Origin: UBA6244 sp965140775
GTDB lineage: Bacteria > Bacteroidota > Bacteroidia > Bacteroidales > F082
Reading direction: 5' to 3'
Assembly: GCA_965140775.1 (NCBI GenBank)
Contig: OZ223471.1
Coordinates: 558,001-622,000, forward strand
DNA: 64,000 nucleotides
The notes beneath the pieces were generated by a model that was given only the letters and a program-made list of their open reading frames with translations, was not told the origin of the DNA and made no database searches. The position numbers and the translations under genes were made by a program. Shown one piece after another: positions 22,962-32,342 of the stretch. Numbering within the stretch: the stretch's first letter is position 1; every line of letters starts with the position of its first letter.

Positions 22962-24560
22962 TCAGATTTTTACAAACCTTTGACTTATAAGCACTTCACC
23001 CGTCTTCAACACGACTACATAAGTTCCTATTGGCAATTGGCTCACTTGTTGGGTGAGGTTGTGATGCCCCGAAGTTTGTGTTTCTGAACGAATGACCTTG
23101 ATTGTTCTTCCGTTCATGTCGCAGATTTCCAGGGTGATGTGTTCAGCCATTTGGAGGTTAAAATGAATGTGGATGTACTCGGTAGCAGGATTGGGATAAA
23201 CATCAAGCAGGATATTTTCATCTGTTCCGATAACCATATCAATCCTGTCGGGATGTTGACGCTCGTATGCTCCCAGGTCGATGGTGTCGTCCACAATGCG
23301 CAGCTGGCCGGCCAAATCAACGGAAGGAATCATCCATCCGGTGGTGTCTGTATTTCCGGTATTGATACAGGGTGATTGTATATCAAGCTCATAGCTTCCC
23401 GCTTCAAATAGCGGGTCTTCGCTGATGTTATGTTGGTATGCTCCCGTGAAATCAGACGCTCCGGTGCCGTCAAATTCATCGGGGCCTCCTTGTACATTGT
23501 TGTAATAAAAAGCCGGTTGCGAGAGAATGTCCCACAGGTAAACCTGATTGCTCTGTCCGCCATACTCTGTGTTTCCGTAAAGAATATTATTCACCAACAC
23601 CGGCACCACCGAATCCTTGCAATAGAATCCTCCGCCGCCTCCGTCGCAGTTGTTGTTGACAATGGTATTGTTTACATAGGTCGGACTGCAATCGCTGTTG
23701 GAAATGCCTGCACCAAAAAAGAAGGCTCCGTTGTTCACCACCAGATTGTTACTCACCGTAAACCTGCAGGTGTCGATGTGAAGCATCCCCAATCCGCCTC
23801 CCAGGGCGCTGTAATTGTTATCAAATACATTGAACAACACAGGACAATCGCTAAACCGCACGCACAAGCCACCCCCGACACCCGTGGACGAATTTTCACC
23901 AAAATGGTTGTTGCGTATATGGGCTTCACTGTTGTCGCTGCAGAGGGCACCCCCGTAGCCATAATACACCTCAGCTTGTCCGCACCGGTTGTGTTGGAAT
24001 TGGTTGTGATCGATTAAAATGGGTGCGTTTTCGAGATAGATGGCGCCTCCGTTGAAGTAGGCGTAATTGTGGTTGAAACTACAATTGGTGACGGCTACCT
24101 TCGTTGCATTTCGAACGCAAATAGCTCCACCGTACCCATGCACCGAATCGGCAGCAACCGCTTTTCCATATTCAAAATAGCAATGGCGAAATATGGTGGA
24201 ATCCACCGTCGGATTGATATTTTCGATGCGTATCTGACTCCATCCGCCATCAGGAAGGGTGTCGTTATGAAAACCCGTGGTATCGGCCATGGAAAAAACA
24301 ATACCCTCATCCTGTGTTCCCAAAGCCCTCAGGCATCCGGACACCTTGAAATAGTACGATCCATGGAAAAGCACTGTAACGCCGGGATCTATCTGAAGGA
24401 GCTCTGCCGACCTCACCTCGAGGTTGCCTGCCACATTTACCGTGTCGGCGGTCCAGTTTCCGGATACATTGCCCGAAACCTCAATGGATTCGGCAGAAGC
24501 CGCCATGGGCAATCCGATCAGATTGATCAGCAATAACAGCGTTATTACAATCCTTTTCAT
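22962..24560 (-). CDS. Secreted parallel beta-helix protein with T9SS sorting domain
   Basis: 532 residues with a signal peptide (VITLLLLINLIGLPMAASA). Residues ~25-440 carry repeated turns of a right-handed beta-helix (NNHFGENSSTG, NNLVVNNGAFF, NNTIVNNNCDG) and then VDLAGQLRIVDDTIDLGAYE, the same closing motif as in the proteins at 1-2324. The tail from ~450 is a type A sorting domain (LLDVYPNPATEYIHI, PIGTYVVVLKTGEV). It is exported by the T9SS and is likely cell-surface bound. A polysaccharide-degrading or adhesive role is possible; no catalytic residues can be named. A TAACTTTG promoter-like box precedes it. It is a distant paralogue of the two proteins at the window start. Confidence 0.88.
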   Translation of the reverse strand: MKRIVITLLLLINLIGLPMAASAESIEVSGNVSGNWTADTVNVAGNLEVRSAELLQIDPGVTVLFHGSYYFKVSGCLRALGTQDEGIVFSMADTTGFHNDTLPDGGWSQIRIENINPTVDSTIFRHCYFEYGKAVAADSVHGYGGAICVRNATKVAVTNCSFNHNYAYFNGGAIYLENAPILIDHNQFQHNRCGQAEVYYGYGGALCSDNSEAHIRNNHFGENSSTGVGGGLCVRFSDCPVLFNVFDNNYSALGGGLGMLHIDTCRFTVSNNLVVNNGAFFFGAGISNSDCSPTYVNNTIVNNNCDGGGGGFYCKDSVVPVLVNNILYGNTEYGGQSNQVYLWDILSQPAFYYNNVQGGPDEFDGTGASDFTGAYQHNISEDPLFEAGSYELDIQSPCINTGNTDTTGWMIPSVDLAGQLRIVDDTIDLGAYERQHPDRIDMVIGTDENILLDVYPNPATEYIHIHFNLQMAEHITLEICDMNGRTIKVIRSETQTSGHHNLTQQVSQLPIGTYVVVLKTGEVLISQRFVKI

Positions 24561-24584
24561 TAACTACAGGTTTTTTTGAGGTAG

Positions 24585-24592
24585 CAAAGTTA
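24585..24592 (-). promoter_or_regulatory. Candidate -7 box (TAACTTTG) for the beta-helix gene
   Basis: On the minus strand TAACTTTG fits TAnnTTTG and ends 24 bases before the ATG at 24560. The -33 element is unclear. Confidence 0.45.
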
Positions 24593-24630
24593 TCCAATAC
24601 TTCATGATGAACATCACATTTGAATCAGGT

Positions 24631-26589
24631 TTATTCCACCTTTTCCATGCGTACCAGCATCACACCATGGTATGCTACATCGGAAGTAAATTCCTCCTCA
24701 AAATCACCCAGATCCTGTTGTCGCCATACATCCCTCACACGGTAAACTCCACTGATACCCAGATCATCCCACCGGAGGGTAATGGTTTTTGTTTTTATCT
24801 TTCCATCCCAATTGATGGCTTCTTCGGGACTCGTGGTTCCGGTATAAAACAAACCAACGGCCAGGGTTCCGTCCTGCATGTCTTTTTTCCAGATTTGCAT
24901 GCCGTTTTCCTCTTTCACCCGGATGGCTTGCTTGCCCAACGGATCCTGGTTGACGGCTATCACTTCGTCGTTACAAAGCAGGTTGAGGGTAAAGGTATCC
25001 AGTTGGGTGAGGTCGCAACCAATGAGCAGGGGGGCTGCCAATAGCGACCAGAGGCTGATGTGGGTATATTGTTCGTCGGGAGTGAGTTTGGTTTGGTGAA
25101 GGCTTGGCCCCCAACCTACCTGACCAACTACCAACATATCCGGATCGTTCCAATGGCCCGGTCCGGCATAGGGAGCACATTGATCCTGATCAAAGCCAAT
25201 CCCGGCCATGCTGGTCCAACTGTCGGTGATATCGCCCGTGGTGCGCCACAGGTTGCCACCCACCTCGCTGCCCCAGGTCCATACGTCGCCCATGCCATAC
25301 TGGCAAAGGCTGTAAACGATGTCGCGGTCCACCTTATTCAGGCATTCACGCATCAGCTGATAGGGTTTTTGCAACTCGGGCAGGCTGCGGTCGGGAGCGA
25401 TATTTCCGTACGAACACCAGTCGTATTTGATGTAATCGATACCCCACTCGGCCCAACTGTGGGCATCCTGCTGCTCGTGTTGCCAGCTTCCCAGGTAATC
25501 GCCACAGGTTTTTGGTCCTGGTGAAGAATAGATACCCAGTTTCAATCCGTTTTGATGCAGGTTGTCGGCAAGGGCTTTCATGTTTGGAAATTTGTCGTTG
25601 GGCAGCAACTCGCCGGAGGCCTCCCGTTGAGGGGCTTCCCATCCATCGTCGATGTTCACAAAGGCCCACCCATGGTCGGCCAACCCGGACGAAATCAGGG
25701 CGTCACCTGCTGCCTTAACCTGGTCTTGTGTTACGCTCAACCCCCAGCAATTCCAGCTGTTCCATCCCATGGGAGGTGTTAGCGACAAGCCATTTCCGAT
25801 GGAAAAGGTAAGGATTTGCGTGTCGGAGCCATGTTGGTTTTTGGCCACCACCTGTACTTCATATACCCCGGCTTTTCTTGCCTTGCCACTGATGACTCCT
25901 TCGGTGGCGTCCAGGGTCAAGCCCGATGGCAATCCCGATGCGGTAAAAGTCATGGGACGAAGTCCGGAAGCAGGAATTCTGAACACAAAGGGCTTGTTTA
26001 CTCCCGCCCCATAAACGCGTGGATAGTTGATTCTCGGCGATTCGGGGGCTTCCGGTGTCAGGAGATATACCGGCTGCCTGATAGCTTCCAGGGCTTGGGG
26101 TTCCTGCCCCTGATATACAATCACCGGCTCAATCCAGTCGGCATGGTCGTAGTTGATGTTATCGCCGCCATCGGAAACGAACAAAGCCATTTTTTGGATG
26201 CCCTTAAGATCGACGTCCACTTTTTTTGCTTCGTCACCTTTGGTCATGATGCCGCTTTGATACAGCACTTTGCCGTCGCCCAGCACAAAAAATTCCACCG
26301 ATGCATAGGTTCCGGTTTCGTCGTCAACACCCACCCATGCAGTGAATTGGGTAGCTTTTCCGTGCACCTCAATGAGTAGTTGACTCACGGCATGGGTACC
26401 GATACCCTGCTCATAAATCTTTCCGGCAATAGAAAGGGGATTCCCGTCCACGCTGGCATCGACTTGGTTTTTACCCCAACCAATTTCCATTTTGGAGAGG
26501 TCCATATTTTGGACATGCAATTTTTTGTCGGATTGCCGGCATCCTAGTACAACCAGGGCTGTCAAGGCAAAGAGTAGTAATTTTTTCAT
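24631..26589 (-). CDS. GH27 alpha-galactosidase with NPCBM domain (lipoprotein)
   Basis: 652 residues. A lipoprotein signal MKKLLLFALTALVVLGC gives acyl-Cys17. Residues ~25-165 form an NPCBM carbohydrate-binding domain (KIYEQGIGTHAVSQLLIEV, FTAWVGVDDETG, VDLKGIQKMALFVSDGGDN). Residues ~190-265 are a putative Ig-like domain (FRIPASGLRPMTFTASGLPSG). The catalytic (beta/alpha)8 barrel starts at LTPPMGWNSWNCWG and has VNIDDGW, the nucleophile Asp in YIKYDWCSYG and the acid/base Asp in HWNDPDMLVVG, followed by a beta-sandwich. It removes terminal alpha-galactose from glycans in the periplasm or at the surface. It stands alone, not in a visible PUL with SusC/D. Confidence 0.93.
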   Translation of the reverse strand: MKKLLLFALTALVVLGCRQSDKKLHVQNMDLSKMEIGWGKNQVDASVDGNPLSIAGKIYEQGIGTHAVSQLLIEVHGKATQFTAWVGVDDETGTYASVEFFVLGDGKVLYQSGIMTKGDEAKKVDVDLKGIQKMALFVSDGGDNINYDHADWIEPVIVYQGQEPQALEAIRQPVYLLTPEAPESPRINYPRVYGAGVNKPFVFRIPASGLRPMTFTASGLPSGLTLDATEGVISGKARKAGVYEVQVVAKNQHGSDTQILTFSIGNGLSLTPPMGWNSWNCWGLSVTQDQVKAAGDALISSGLADHGWAFVNIDDGWEAPQREASGELLPNDKFPNMKALADNLHQNGLKLGIYSSPGPKTCGDYLGSWQHEQQDAHSWAEWGIDYIKYDWCSYGNIAPDRSLPELQKPYQLMRECLNKVDRDIVYSLCQYGMGDVWTWGSEVGGNLWRTTGDITDSWTSMAGIGFDQDQCAPYAGPGHWNDPDMLVVGQVGWGPSLHQTKLTPDEQYTHISLWSLLAAPLLIGCDLTQLDTFTLNLLCNDEVIAVNQDPLGKQAIRVKEENGMQIWKKDMQDGTLAVGLFYTGTTSPEEAINWDGKIKTKTITLRWDDLGISGVYRVRDVWRQQDLGDFEEEFTSDVAYHGVMLVRMEKVE

Positions 26590-26689
26590 GGATGTTTTAT
26601 CAATACATTTGGCGAGATAAATATACTACGCAAATGTCAATGTTTGGGAGTCAGCTACATCATTTTCATGTAGTTTGTCATCCTCATCC

Positions 26690-28021
26690 CACTAGTGTCC
26701 AATAAAATTTTCATCATTCAATATTTAAAAGCGATTTCCATTTGAAAAGCGTCATTATCCATTTCTTCCATGGTGTCAGAGTTAGCAAAAAGCTCCCTGA
26801 TATTAGTTTTATCTGTGAGGACTCTGCTAATCACACGGAGCACATTGAAAGTGGTCCTGCCCAAATGGGCGTCATGTTCAACAATGGCCACCAGACAATA
26901 CGCAATAACAGCAATATATATCTGGATCTTAACGGCATTTTCGGTGTTTCCCCAGAAAGAAGTGATTCGAAGATGTTGTTTGATCCATCGGAAAAAAAGT
27001 TCAACTTGCCATCGTTGTTTATACAACAGAGCAATGTTTTTTGCGTCTGTTTCGAAATTATTTGTCAAAAAGGTAAAGGTTCTACCAAGCTCAGGGGCAT
27101 AATAAACTATTCTCCTCAGTTTTACAGGGTACTTTTTCCTGGTTTGATATCCGGTAAGGAGTATGGCCTGATCAAGAAGAATATTATCAATATCATCCAG
27201 AAGTTCTTCTCCATCAATAATTTCATATTTCAAGTGGGACTTTTGCCTGATGACGAAAAAGGAATTAATTGTATTAATGGTGTACAACCTGCCAAGATCA
27301 TAGTACCCTTTGTCAAAGATATAGAAGGCAAACGGTTCGTAGGGAATCAGATCCATCACATTCACATCATGGACTTTAGCTTCAGTGATATGAATGTATG
27401 TTGGGATTTGCGTCAATACATCAAAGAGTGTGTGGACTTTAATACCCCCTTTATTCTTCCTGAAGTTTGCCCATTTGAACAAGTTAAGGCAGAGGTCTAT
27501 GGTGGTGGAATCAAACGCATAAAACTTGCCCTCCAATTCAAACGGCCTAAGTATCCGTTTAGTCTGGGCAAGATTAATCATATAATAGGCAAACTCCTCA
27601 AAAATTCTGTAGTCCCTGTTAATATTGGCATAAGAAAGGTTGCTCAGTTTTATTTCACCTTTACCAAATCCGAGATGATAGCACTTTGTTTTAATCGACT
27701 GAACAATGCAGGTAAGTTCCCGGAGACTGTCACAAGCAGCCAATTGTCCGAACATCATGACAAGCAACTGGTTCCAACAGGAGAAGGTTTTAACCCATTT
27801 ATCACCGTTATATTTTTGTACAATCATATCAAATGCTCTTTTAGGCAAAAAGGCGACTATCTGACTGAAAACATACTTTCCATTATTCATCACATCCTGG
27901 TTAATATTCAGGTTGCGAATTTGGGAAATGAATTCAAATCGACACGTGAATTTTACGATTATAATTACATATATATTAAGGACTTACAGAGGTTCTTTAA
28001 AAATTCTTTTGGACACTAGTG
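26690..28021 (-). mobile_element. Complete IS4-family insertion sequence with 9 bp target duplication
   Basis: The ends are inverted repeats beginning CACTAGTGTCC at both termini (26690-26700 and complement of 28011-28021), continuing with AA.A.AATTTT. The target duplication TCCTCATCC lies at 26681-26689 and 28022-28030. Length is 1332 bp with one transposase gene on the minus strand. A second, diverged member with ends CACTAGTGATGCGTTAA lies at 59974-61280. The perfect duplication indicates a fairly recent insertion between the alpha-galactosidase and glycyl-tRNA synthetase genes. Confidence 0.93.
26718..27893 (-). CDS. IS4-family transposase
   Basis: 391 residues. The N-terminal DUF4372-like domain (~1-100: KYVFSQIVAFLPKRAFDMIV, CWNQLLVMMFGQLAACDSLREL) is followed by a DDE_Tnp_1 catalytic domain. 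DSTTIDLCL carries the first Asp, IFDKGYYDL the second, and the YREK signature is in LYKQRWQVELFFRWIKQ, with Glu as the third acid. It should cut and paste the element by way of the terminal repeats. The frame is intact, so it is probably functional. It shares clear similarity with the protein at 60094-61278. Confidence 0.95.
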   Translation of the reverse strand: MMNNGKYVFSQIVAFLPKRAFDMIVQKYNGDKWVKTFSCWNQLLVMMFGQLAACDSLRELTCIVQSIKTKCYHLGFGKGEIKLSNLSYANINRDYRIFEEFAYYMINLAQTKRILRPFELEGKFYAFDSTTIDLCLNLFKWANFRKNKGGIKVHTLFDVLTQIPTYIHITEAKVHDVNVMDLIPYEPFAFYIFDKGYYDLGRLYTINTINSFFVIRQKSHLKYEIIDGEELLDDIDNILLDQAILLTGYQTRKKYPVKLRRIVYYAPELGRTFTFLTNNFETDAKNIALLYKQRWQVELFFRWIKQHLRITSFWGNTENAVKIQIYIAVIAYCLVAIVEHDAHLGRTTFNVLRVISRVLTDKTNIRELFANSDTMEEMDNDAFQMEIAFKY

Positions 28022-28223
28022 TCCTCATCCATTATTTTCAGCCAATTGATTTTTTCATTGGCTTTAGTTCTCTCGCTTGCCAGCGTTGTTTTTTGGTCGC
28101 TCCAATATCTTTCAGGAAAACGTTCCCGGTTGATACCGTCACCTTTTTAAATGCAAAAAAAGCAACTCATCAACTGCCAAAACGCTGGAGATAAAACTTC
28201 TATTCTGCTCTATTTCACCGACT

Positions 28224-29747
28224 TTATTTACCCTTTAATTTGGCGGCGATATGACCATTTACTTCGTTCATGGCTATCCTGATTTGTACCATTGAATCAC
28301 GTTCGCGGAGGGTCACTGTGTTGTCCTCGAGGGTTTGGTGGTCTACGGTAATGCAAAATGGTGTTCCAATGGCATCGTGGCGGCGATAGCGTTTGCCAAT
28401 GGCATCTTTTTCTTCGTAGAAACACATGTAATCGGATTTGAGCTCGTCCATTACTTCACGGGCTTTTTCGGGCAAACCGTCCTTTTTGGTCAAGGGGAAA
28501 ATGGCTACTTTGTAAGGAGCCAAGAAGGCGGGGATTTTCAATACGACGCGTTCTGATCCGTCTTCGAGTTGTTCTTCCGTGTAGGCATTGCTCAGGATGG
28601 CGAGAAACATGCGGTCGAGACCAATGCTGGTTTCCACCACGTATGGAACATAGCTTTCGTTGAGTTCGGGGTCGTGGTAACGTAATTTTTTTCCTGAGAA
28701 TTTTTCGTGGGCACTCAGGTCGAAATCGGTACGTGAATGAATGCCTTCCAACTCCTTGAAGCCAATGGGAAATTCAAACTCGATATCAGCAGCGGCATTG
28801 GCATAATGTGCCAGCTTATCGTGGTCGTGGAAACGGTATTTGTCGGGAGAAATTCCCAACGAAAGATGCCACTTCATGCGTTCGGCTTTCCAGTATTCGT
28901 ACCACTTGATTTCTTCGCCGGGACGTACAAAGAATTGCATTTCCATTTGTTCAAATTCGCGCATGCGGAATATAAACTGACGTGCAACAATCTCATTTCT
29001 AAAGGCTTTACCGGTTTGTGCAATACCGAAGGGGATTTTCATGCGACCGGTTTTTTGTACATTCAGGTAGTTGACAAAAATGCCTTGTGCAGTTTCCGGA
29101 CGAAGGTATATTTCAGTGGCACCATCTGCTACTGAGCCCATCTGGGTGTTGAACATCAGGTTGAACTGACGAACTTCGGTCCAGTTGCGTGAACCGCTGA
29201 TGGGACAAACAATACCCAGATCCTCGATAAGAGCTTTAAGTCCGGCCATATCCTCTTTTTCGAGTGCGGTTACAAAGCGGTCCTTGATTTCGTCGATTTT
29301 GGCCTGGTTTTCGAGCACACGGGGGTTGGTTTCACGAAATTGTTTTTCATCGAAACTCCCGCCGAAGCGTTTGGCCGCTTTTTCCACCTCCTTATCGATT
29401 TTGGCTTCAATTTTGGCCATGTGTTCTTCCACCAATACGTCGGCACGGTAGCGCTTTTTGGAGTCTTTGTTGTCGATGAGGGGATCGCTGAAGGCATCCA
29501 CATGTCCGGACGCTTTCCAGGTAGTGGGATGCATGAAAATGGCGGCGTCGATGCCCACAATATTTTCGTGCATCTGCACCATGGATTTCCACCAATAGTC
29601 GCGGATGTTCTTCTTTAATTCTGATCCGTTTTGTCCATAATCGTAAACCGCACTAAGTCCGTCGTAAATTTCGCTCGACTGAAACACAAAACCATACTCT
29701 TTGGCATGTGCGATAATTTTTTTGAATAGGTCTTCCTGATTTGCCAT
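28224..29747 (-). CDS. glyS: Glycyl-tRNA synthetase (class II, alpha2 type)
   Basis: 507 residues, the normal length for the bacterial/eukaryotic-type dimeric enzyme. Motif 1 lies near FVFQSSEIYDGLSAVYDYG ... GSELKKNIRDYWW. Motif 2 is in GIAQTGKAFRNEIVARQFIFRMREFEQ, motif 3 in VVETSIGLDRMFLA. The anticodon-binding domain occupies the last ~110 residues (PYKVAIFPLTKKDGLPEKA). It charges tRNA-Gly with glycine in the cytoplasm. It follows a zinc-ribbon protein with only 2 bases between, so they are translated from one message. Confidence 0.97.
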   Translation of the reverse strand: MANQEDLFKKIIAHAKEYGFVFQSSEIYDGLSAVYDYGQNGSELKKNIRDYWWKSMVQMHENIVGIDAAIFMHPTTWKASGHVDAFSDPLIDNKDSKKRYRADVLVEEHMAKIEAKIDKEVEKAAKRFGGSFDEKQFRETNPRVLENQAKIDEIKDRFVTALEKEDMAGLKALIEDLGIVCPISGSRNWTEVRQFNLMFNTQMGSVADGATEIYLRPETAQGIFVNYLNVQKTGRMKIPFGIAQTGKAFRNEIVARQFIFRMREFEQMEMQFFVRPGEEIKWYEYWKAERMKWHLSLGISPDKYRFHDHDKLAHYANAAADIEFEFPIGFKELEGIHSRTDFDLSAHEKFSGKKLRYHDPELNESYVPYVVETSIGLDRMFLAILSNAYTEEQLEDGSERVVLKIPAFLAPYKVAIFPLTKKDGLPEKAREVMDELKSDYMCFYEEKDAIGKRYRRHDAIGTPFCITVDHQTLEDNTVTLRERDSMVQIRIAMNEVNGHIAAKLKGK

Positions 29748-29749
29748 AG

Positions 29750-29959
29750 TTAATTTGTAAAAAAGTCCAATACATTGCCAAAAGTGCCGGTTGTTCGCTT
29801 ATACAATTCTGAATATCCGCACTGGGTGCACGAAACAACAAAAAACTTTTTGTTTTGCACGTCGAATATTTTAGCCAATGGACCACCTACGGTTCTGATT
29901 TCGTCGGTTTCGTATTGTTTGTTACCACATTTGGCACAGATGTATTCTCTTTGTTGCAT
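29750..29959 (-). CDS. Small zinc-ribbon nucleic-acid-binding protein
   Basis: 69 residues with two CxxC pairs (YICAKCGN and VVSCTQCGYSELYK), a classic zinc ribbon of the DUF2082-type family. The conserved tail YKRTTGTFGNVLDFF is typical of that family. The ribbon probably binds nucleic acid or a ribosomal or transcription partner; the exact role is unknown. It is immediately upstream of glyS and 24 bases after the lipoprotein gene. Its constant pairing with translation genes would support a role in translation. Confidence 0.8.
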   Translation of the reverse strand: MQQREYICAKCGNKQYETDEIRTVGGPLAKIFDVQNKKFFVVSCTQCGYSELYKRTTGTFGNVLDFFTN

Positions 29960-29983
29960 GGTATGTAAATTGATAAAAAACTT

Positions 29984-30559
29984 CTATTTCAGCACCAAGG
30001 CCTTTTTACTATCGATATCGGCGTAAAATTTTAGGTACCCACTATAATCTCCTGTTATGGTTTTGCCCAACATGGTCGACATGTTAAACGAAAAACCATA
30101 ATTATCACCATCCTTGGTAACAGTAACTGTTCCTCCTACCACATCGTCTTCTATGTCGGCTTCATCAGTAGTAGCATCATATCCTATCAGTACCATAGCA
30201 TATTCAAAAGTGCCGGCAGTGCCCAAATCGCCGAAAGTATATTCGCCCGGCTCGATGGAATTCTCAGAAACAGAATACATGTCTATCGCGAAAACATCCC
30301 CTTTTCCGTTAACGGAATCTGGAATCCCATTGGTTTCAATGATATGTAACCCTGAGGATAGTAATACTACTTCGATGCCATAGGTGTTGTTGCCTACCGG
30401 TCCGTAACCTCCCAGAAATCCCTGACTTAAACCATACGAAGTTCCTGAATAAGTAAACTGACCACTATTTACGGGATCATCATTGCTGTCTTTTTTACAT
30501 CCTGCAAAAACCACAATCATGGCAGCCATCAGGATCATTGTTAAGTTTTTTAGTTTCAT
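29984..30559 (-). CDS. Lipoprotein of unknown function
   Basis: 191 residues with a lipoprotein signal (MKLKNLTMILMAAMIVVFAGC, lipobox FAGC) followed by the KKDSNDDP tether usual for Bacteroidota surface or outer-membrane lipoproteins. The rest is a beta-sandwich-like domain (FTYSGTSYGLSQGFLGGYG, YGFSFNMSTMLGKTITGDYSG) with a GxYTFG.L motif, reminiscent of small secreted domains with no assigned function. It lies 24 bases before the zinc-ribbon gene on the same strand, though it need not share a function with glyS. Confidence 0.75.
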   Translation of the reverse strand: MKLKNLTMILMAAMIVVFAGCKKDSNDDPVNSGQFTYSGTSYGLSQGFLGGYGPVGNNTYGIEVVLLSSGLHIIETNGIPDSVNGKGDVFAIDMYSVSENSIEPGEYTFGDLGTAGTFEYAMVLIGYDATTDEADIEDDVVGGTVTVTKDGDNYGFSFNMSTMLGKTITGDYSGYLKFYADIDSKKALVLK

Positions 30560-30627
30560 TTTTTTTGTTTTTTTTGAATAGTGATAAAATTTCGGGGGAG
30601 CATTGCTCCCCCGAAAATGAACTTTGT

Positions 30628-31629
30628 TTAAGCTCCTAAAGTGGCCACCATCACAGCTTTGATGGTATGGAGGCGGTTTTCGGCTTCATCAAAAACGATG
30701 GACATGGGCGACTCAAATACATCATCGGTAACTTCCATGCCGTCGACGCCGTACTTCTGGAAAATTTCTTCACCCACAATGGTTTCACGGTTGTGGAACG
30801 CGGGTAAACAGTGAAGGAATTTCACCTTAGGATTGCCGGTTTTGGCTACCATTTCTTTGTTTACCTGATAGGGCAACATCAGTTGGATACGTTCCTTCCA
30901 TACGCTGTCGGGTTCGCCCATGCTTACCCAAACGTCAGTATATAAAAAGTCAACACCTTTTACGCCATCGTCCACGCTTTCGGTGAGGGTGATGGTGGCA
31001 CCGGTTTCTTTGGCAATTTCTTTACATTGTGCTACCAGAGCTTCTTCGGGCCAGAGTTTTTTGGGGGCTACGGCACGAAAATCCATACCCATTTTGGCGG
31101 CACCAACCATGAGTGAGTTGCCCATGTTGTTGCGGGCATCGCCACAATAGGCAAAGCTTACCTGGTGCAAAGGTTTGTCGGAGTGTTCCATCATGGTGAG
31201 AAAGTCGGCCAGAATTTGGGTGGGATGAAATTCATCCGTAAGACCATTCCAAACAGGTACACCGGCATATTTGCCCAATTCTTCCACGATGGTTTGTCCA
31301 AAACCACGGTATTCGATGCCATCGTACATACGTCCGAGTACGCGGGCAGTATCTTTCATGGACTCTTTTTTGCCGATTTGTGAGCCCGAGGGACCCAGAT
31401 AGGTTACTTTGGCACCTTGGTCGTAGGCGGCGGTTTCGAAGGCGCAACGGGTACGCGTGGAGGCTTTTTCGAAAATCAGGGCAATGTTTTTACCTGTGAG
31501 GCGGGGTTGCTCGGTTCCGGAATATTTGGCTTTTTTGAGGTCGGCCGACAGATCGAGTAAAAATTTAATTTCTTTGGGAGAAAAGTCCAACAGCTTGAGA
31601 AAATTTCTATTTCTTAAATTGAATGCCAT
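30628..31629 (-). CDS. argF: Ornithine carbamoyltransferase
   Basis: 333 residues. The carbamoyl-phosphate loop is FEKASTRTRCAFE, then HPTQILADFLT; the ornithine-binding and catalytic motif is FLHCLPAFHNRETIVGEE, with Cys and the DxxxSMG region VWVSMGEPDSVW. It transfers the carbamoyl group of carbamoyl phosphate to ornithine, giving citrulline, in arginine synthesis or, in the catabolic direction, in arginine fermentation. The DEFHPTQ and HCLPAFHN forms resemble catabolic ArcB-type proteins, and no other arginine gene is adjacent, so the direction is left open. DUF3109 is divergently transcribed 150 bases away. Confidence 0.93.
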   Translation of the reverse strand: MAFNLRNRNFLKLLDFSPKEIKFLLDLSADLKKAKYSGTEQPRLTGKNIALIFEKASTRTRCAFETAAYDQGAKVTYLGPSGSQIGKKESMKDTARVLGRMYDGIEYRGFGQTIVEELGKYAGVPVWNGLTDEFHPTQILADFLTMMEHSDKPLHQVSFAYCGDARNNMGNSLMVGAAKMGMDFRAVAPKKLWPEEALVAQCKEIAKETGATITLTESVDDGVKGVDFLYTDVWVSMGEPDSVWKERIQLMLPYQVNKEMVAKTGNPKVKFLHCLPAFHNRETIVGEEIFQKYGVDGMEVTDDVFESPMSIVFDEAENRLHTIKAVMVATLGA

Positions 31630-31778
31630 AGCTTTTGCTAATTTGGGTGATGAAACAATAATTGATTATTTGACGGTTGCAAAAGTAAGCATTTTATCCC
31701 TGATTTCAGGTTGCTTTTTGTTTAAAACATAGGTTGTTTCGTGGCTATGATGTTTCCTGAACTTATTACTTTTGCGAT

Positions 31779-32342
31779 ATGAAAATAGTGGACGATATTT
31801 TGGTATCCGACGATTTGAAAGATACCTATTTTGCTTGCAATTTGCATGCTTGTCATGGGGATTGTTGTGTGGAAGGTGATGCGGGCGCACCGCTTGAAGA
31901 GGAGGAAATTTCTATCTTGGAAGACTATTTGGAAGACATTGTACCTTACATGGATCCTGAGGGACTGAAGGTGGTGGAAAAAATGGGGGTGTTCGATTAC
32001 GACATGGAGGGCGACTATGCCACGCCTTTAGTGAACGATCGGGCATGTGCTTTCCTGTATCTTGAAAACCACATTCAGTTTTGCGCCATTGAAAAGGCCT
32101 GGATGGAGGGGAAAATCCCATTTCAAAAGCCCATTTCGTGTCACTTGTACCCCATCCGTTTGTCGAAGGTGGGCGAATCGGTGGCCATCAACTACCACAA
32201 ATGGCCCATTTGTGCCCCGGCCCTCATCGAAGGCAAAAAGCGGGGCGAGCCTTTGTACGTATACCTTAAAGCCCCGCTCATCAGAAAATTCGGCAAGGAG
32301 TGGTACCAAAAACTGACAGTGGTGATGGAGGAAACCAAGTAA
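31779..32342 (+). CDS. DUF3109 family cysteine-rich protein
   Basis: 187 residues, a typical length for DUF3109. The Cys pattern (FACNLHACHGDCCVEGDAGA, then CAFLYL, QFCAIEKAW, PISCHLYPIRL and WPICAPA) is that of the family and resembles metal-binding YkgJ-like clusters, so a metal or Fe-S site is likely. It is soluble, with no signal peptide. No function is established for the family. It is transcribed away from the ornithine carbamoyltransferase gene, and the ~307 bp repeat array begins directly after its stop codon. Confidence 0.88.
   Translation: MKIVDDILVSDDLKDTYFACNLHACHGDCCVEGDAGAPLEEEEISILEDYLEDIVPYMDPEGLKVVEKMGVFDYDMEGDYATPLVNDRACAFLYLENHIQFCAIEKAWMEGKIPFQKPISCHLYPIRLSKVGESVAINYHKWPICAPALIEGKKRGEPLYVYLKAPLIRKFGKEWYQKLTVVMEETK

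Noticed and set aside
23430..24017. Forward-strand open frame opposite the beta-helix gene.
   Set aside because: It is antisense to a well supported T9SS protein and has no signals of its own.
26742..28019. Long forward-strand open frame (425 codons) opposite the IS4-family transposase.
   Set aside because: It is antisense to a transposase with clear DDE and YREK motifs, and its translation shows no recognisable domain.
26690..28021. The two IS4-family elements as ends of one composite transposon.
   Set aside because: Each has its own target duplication, the transposases are diverged and 32 kb of core genes lie between them.
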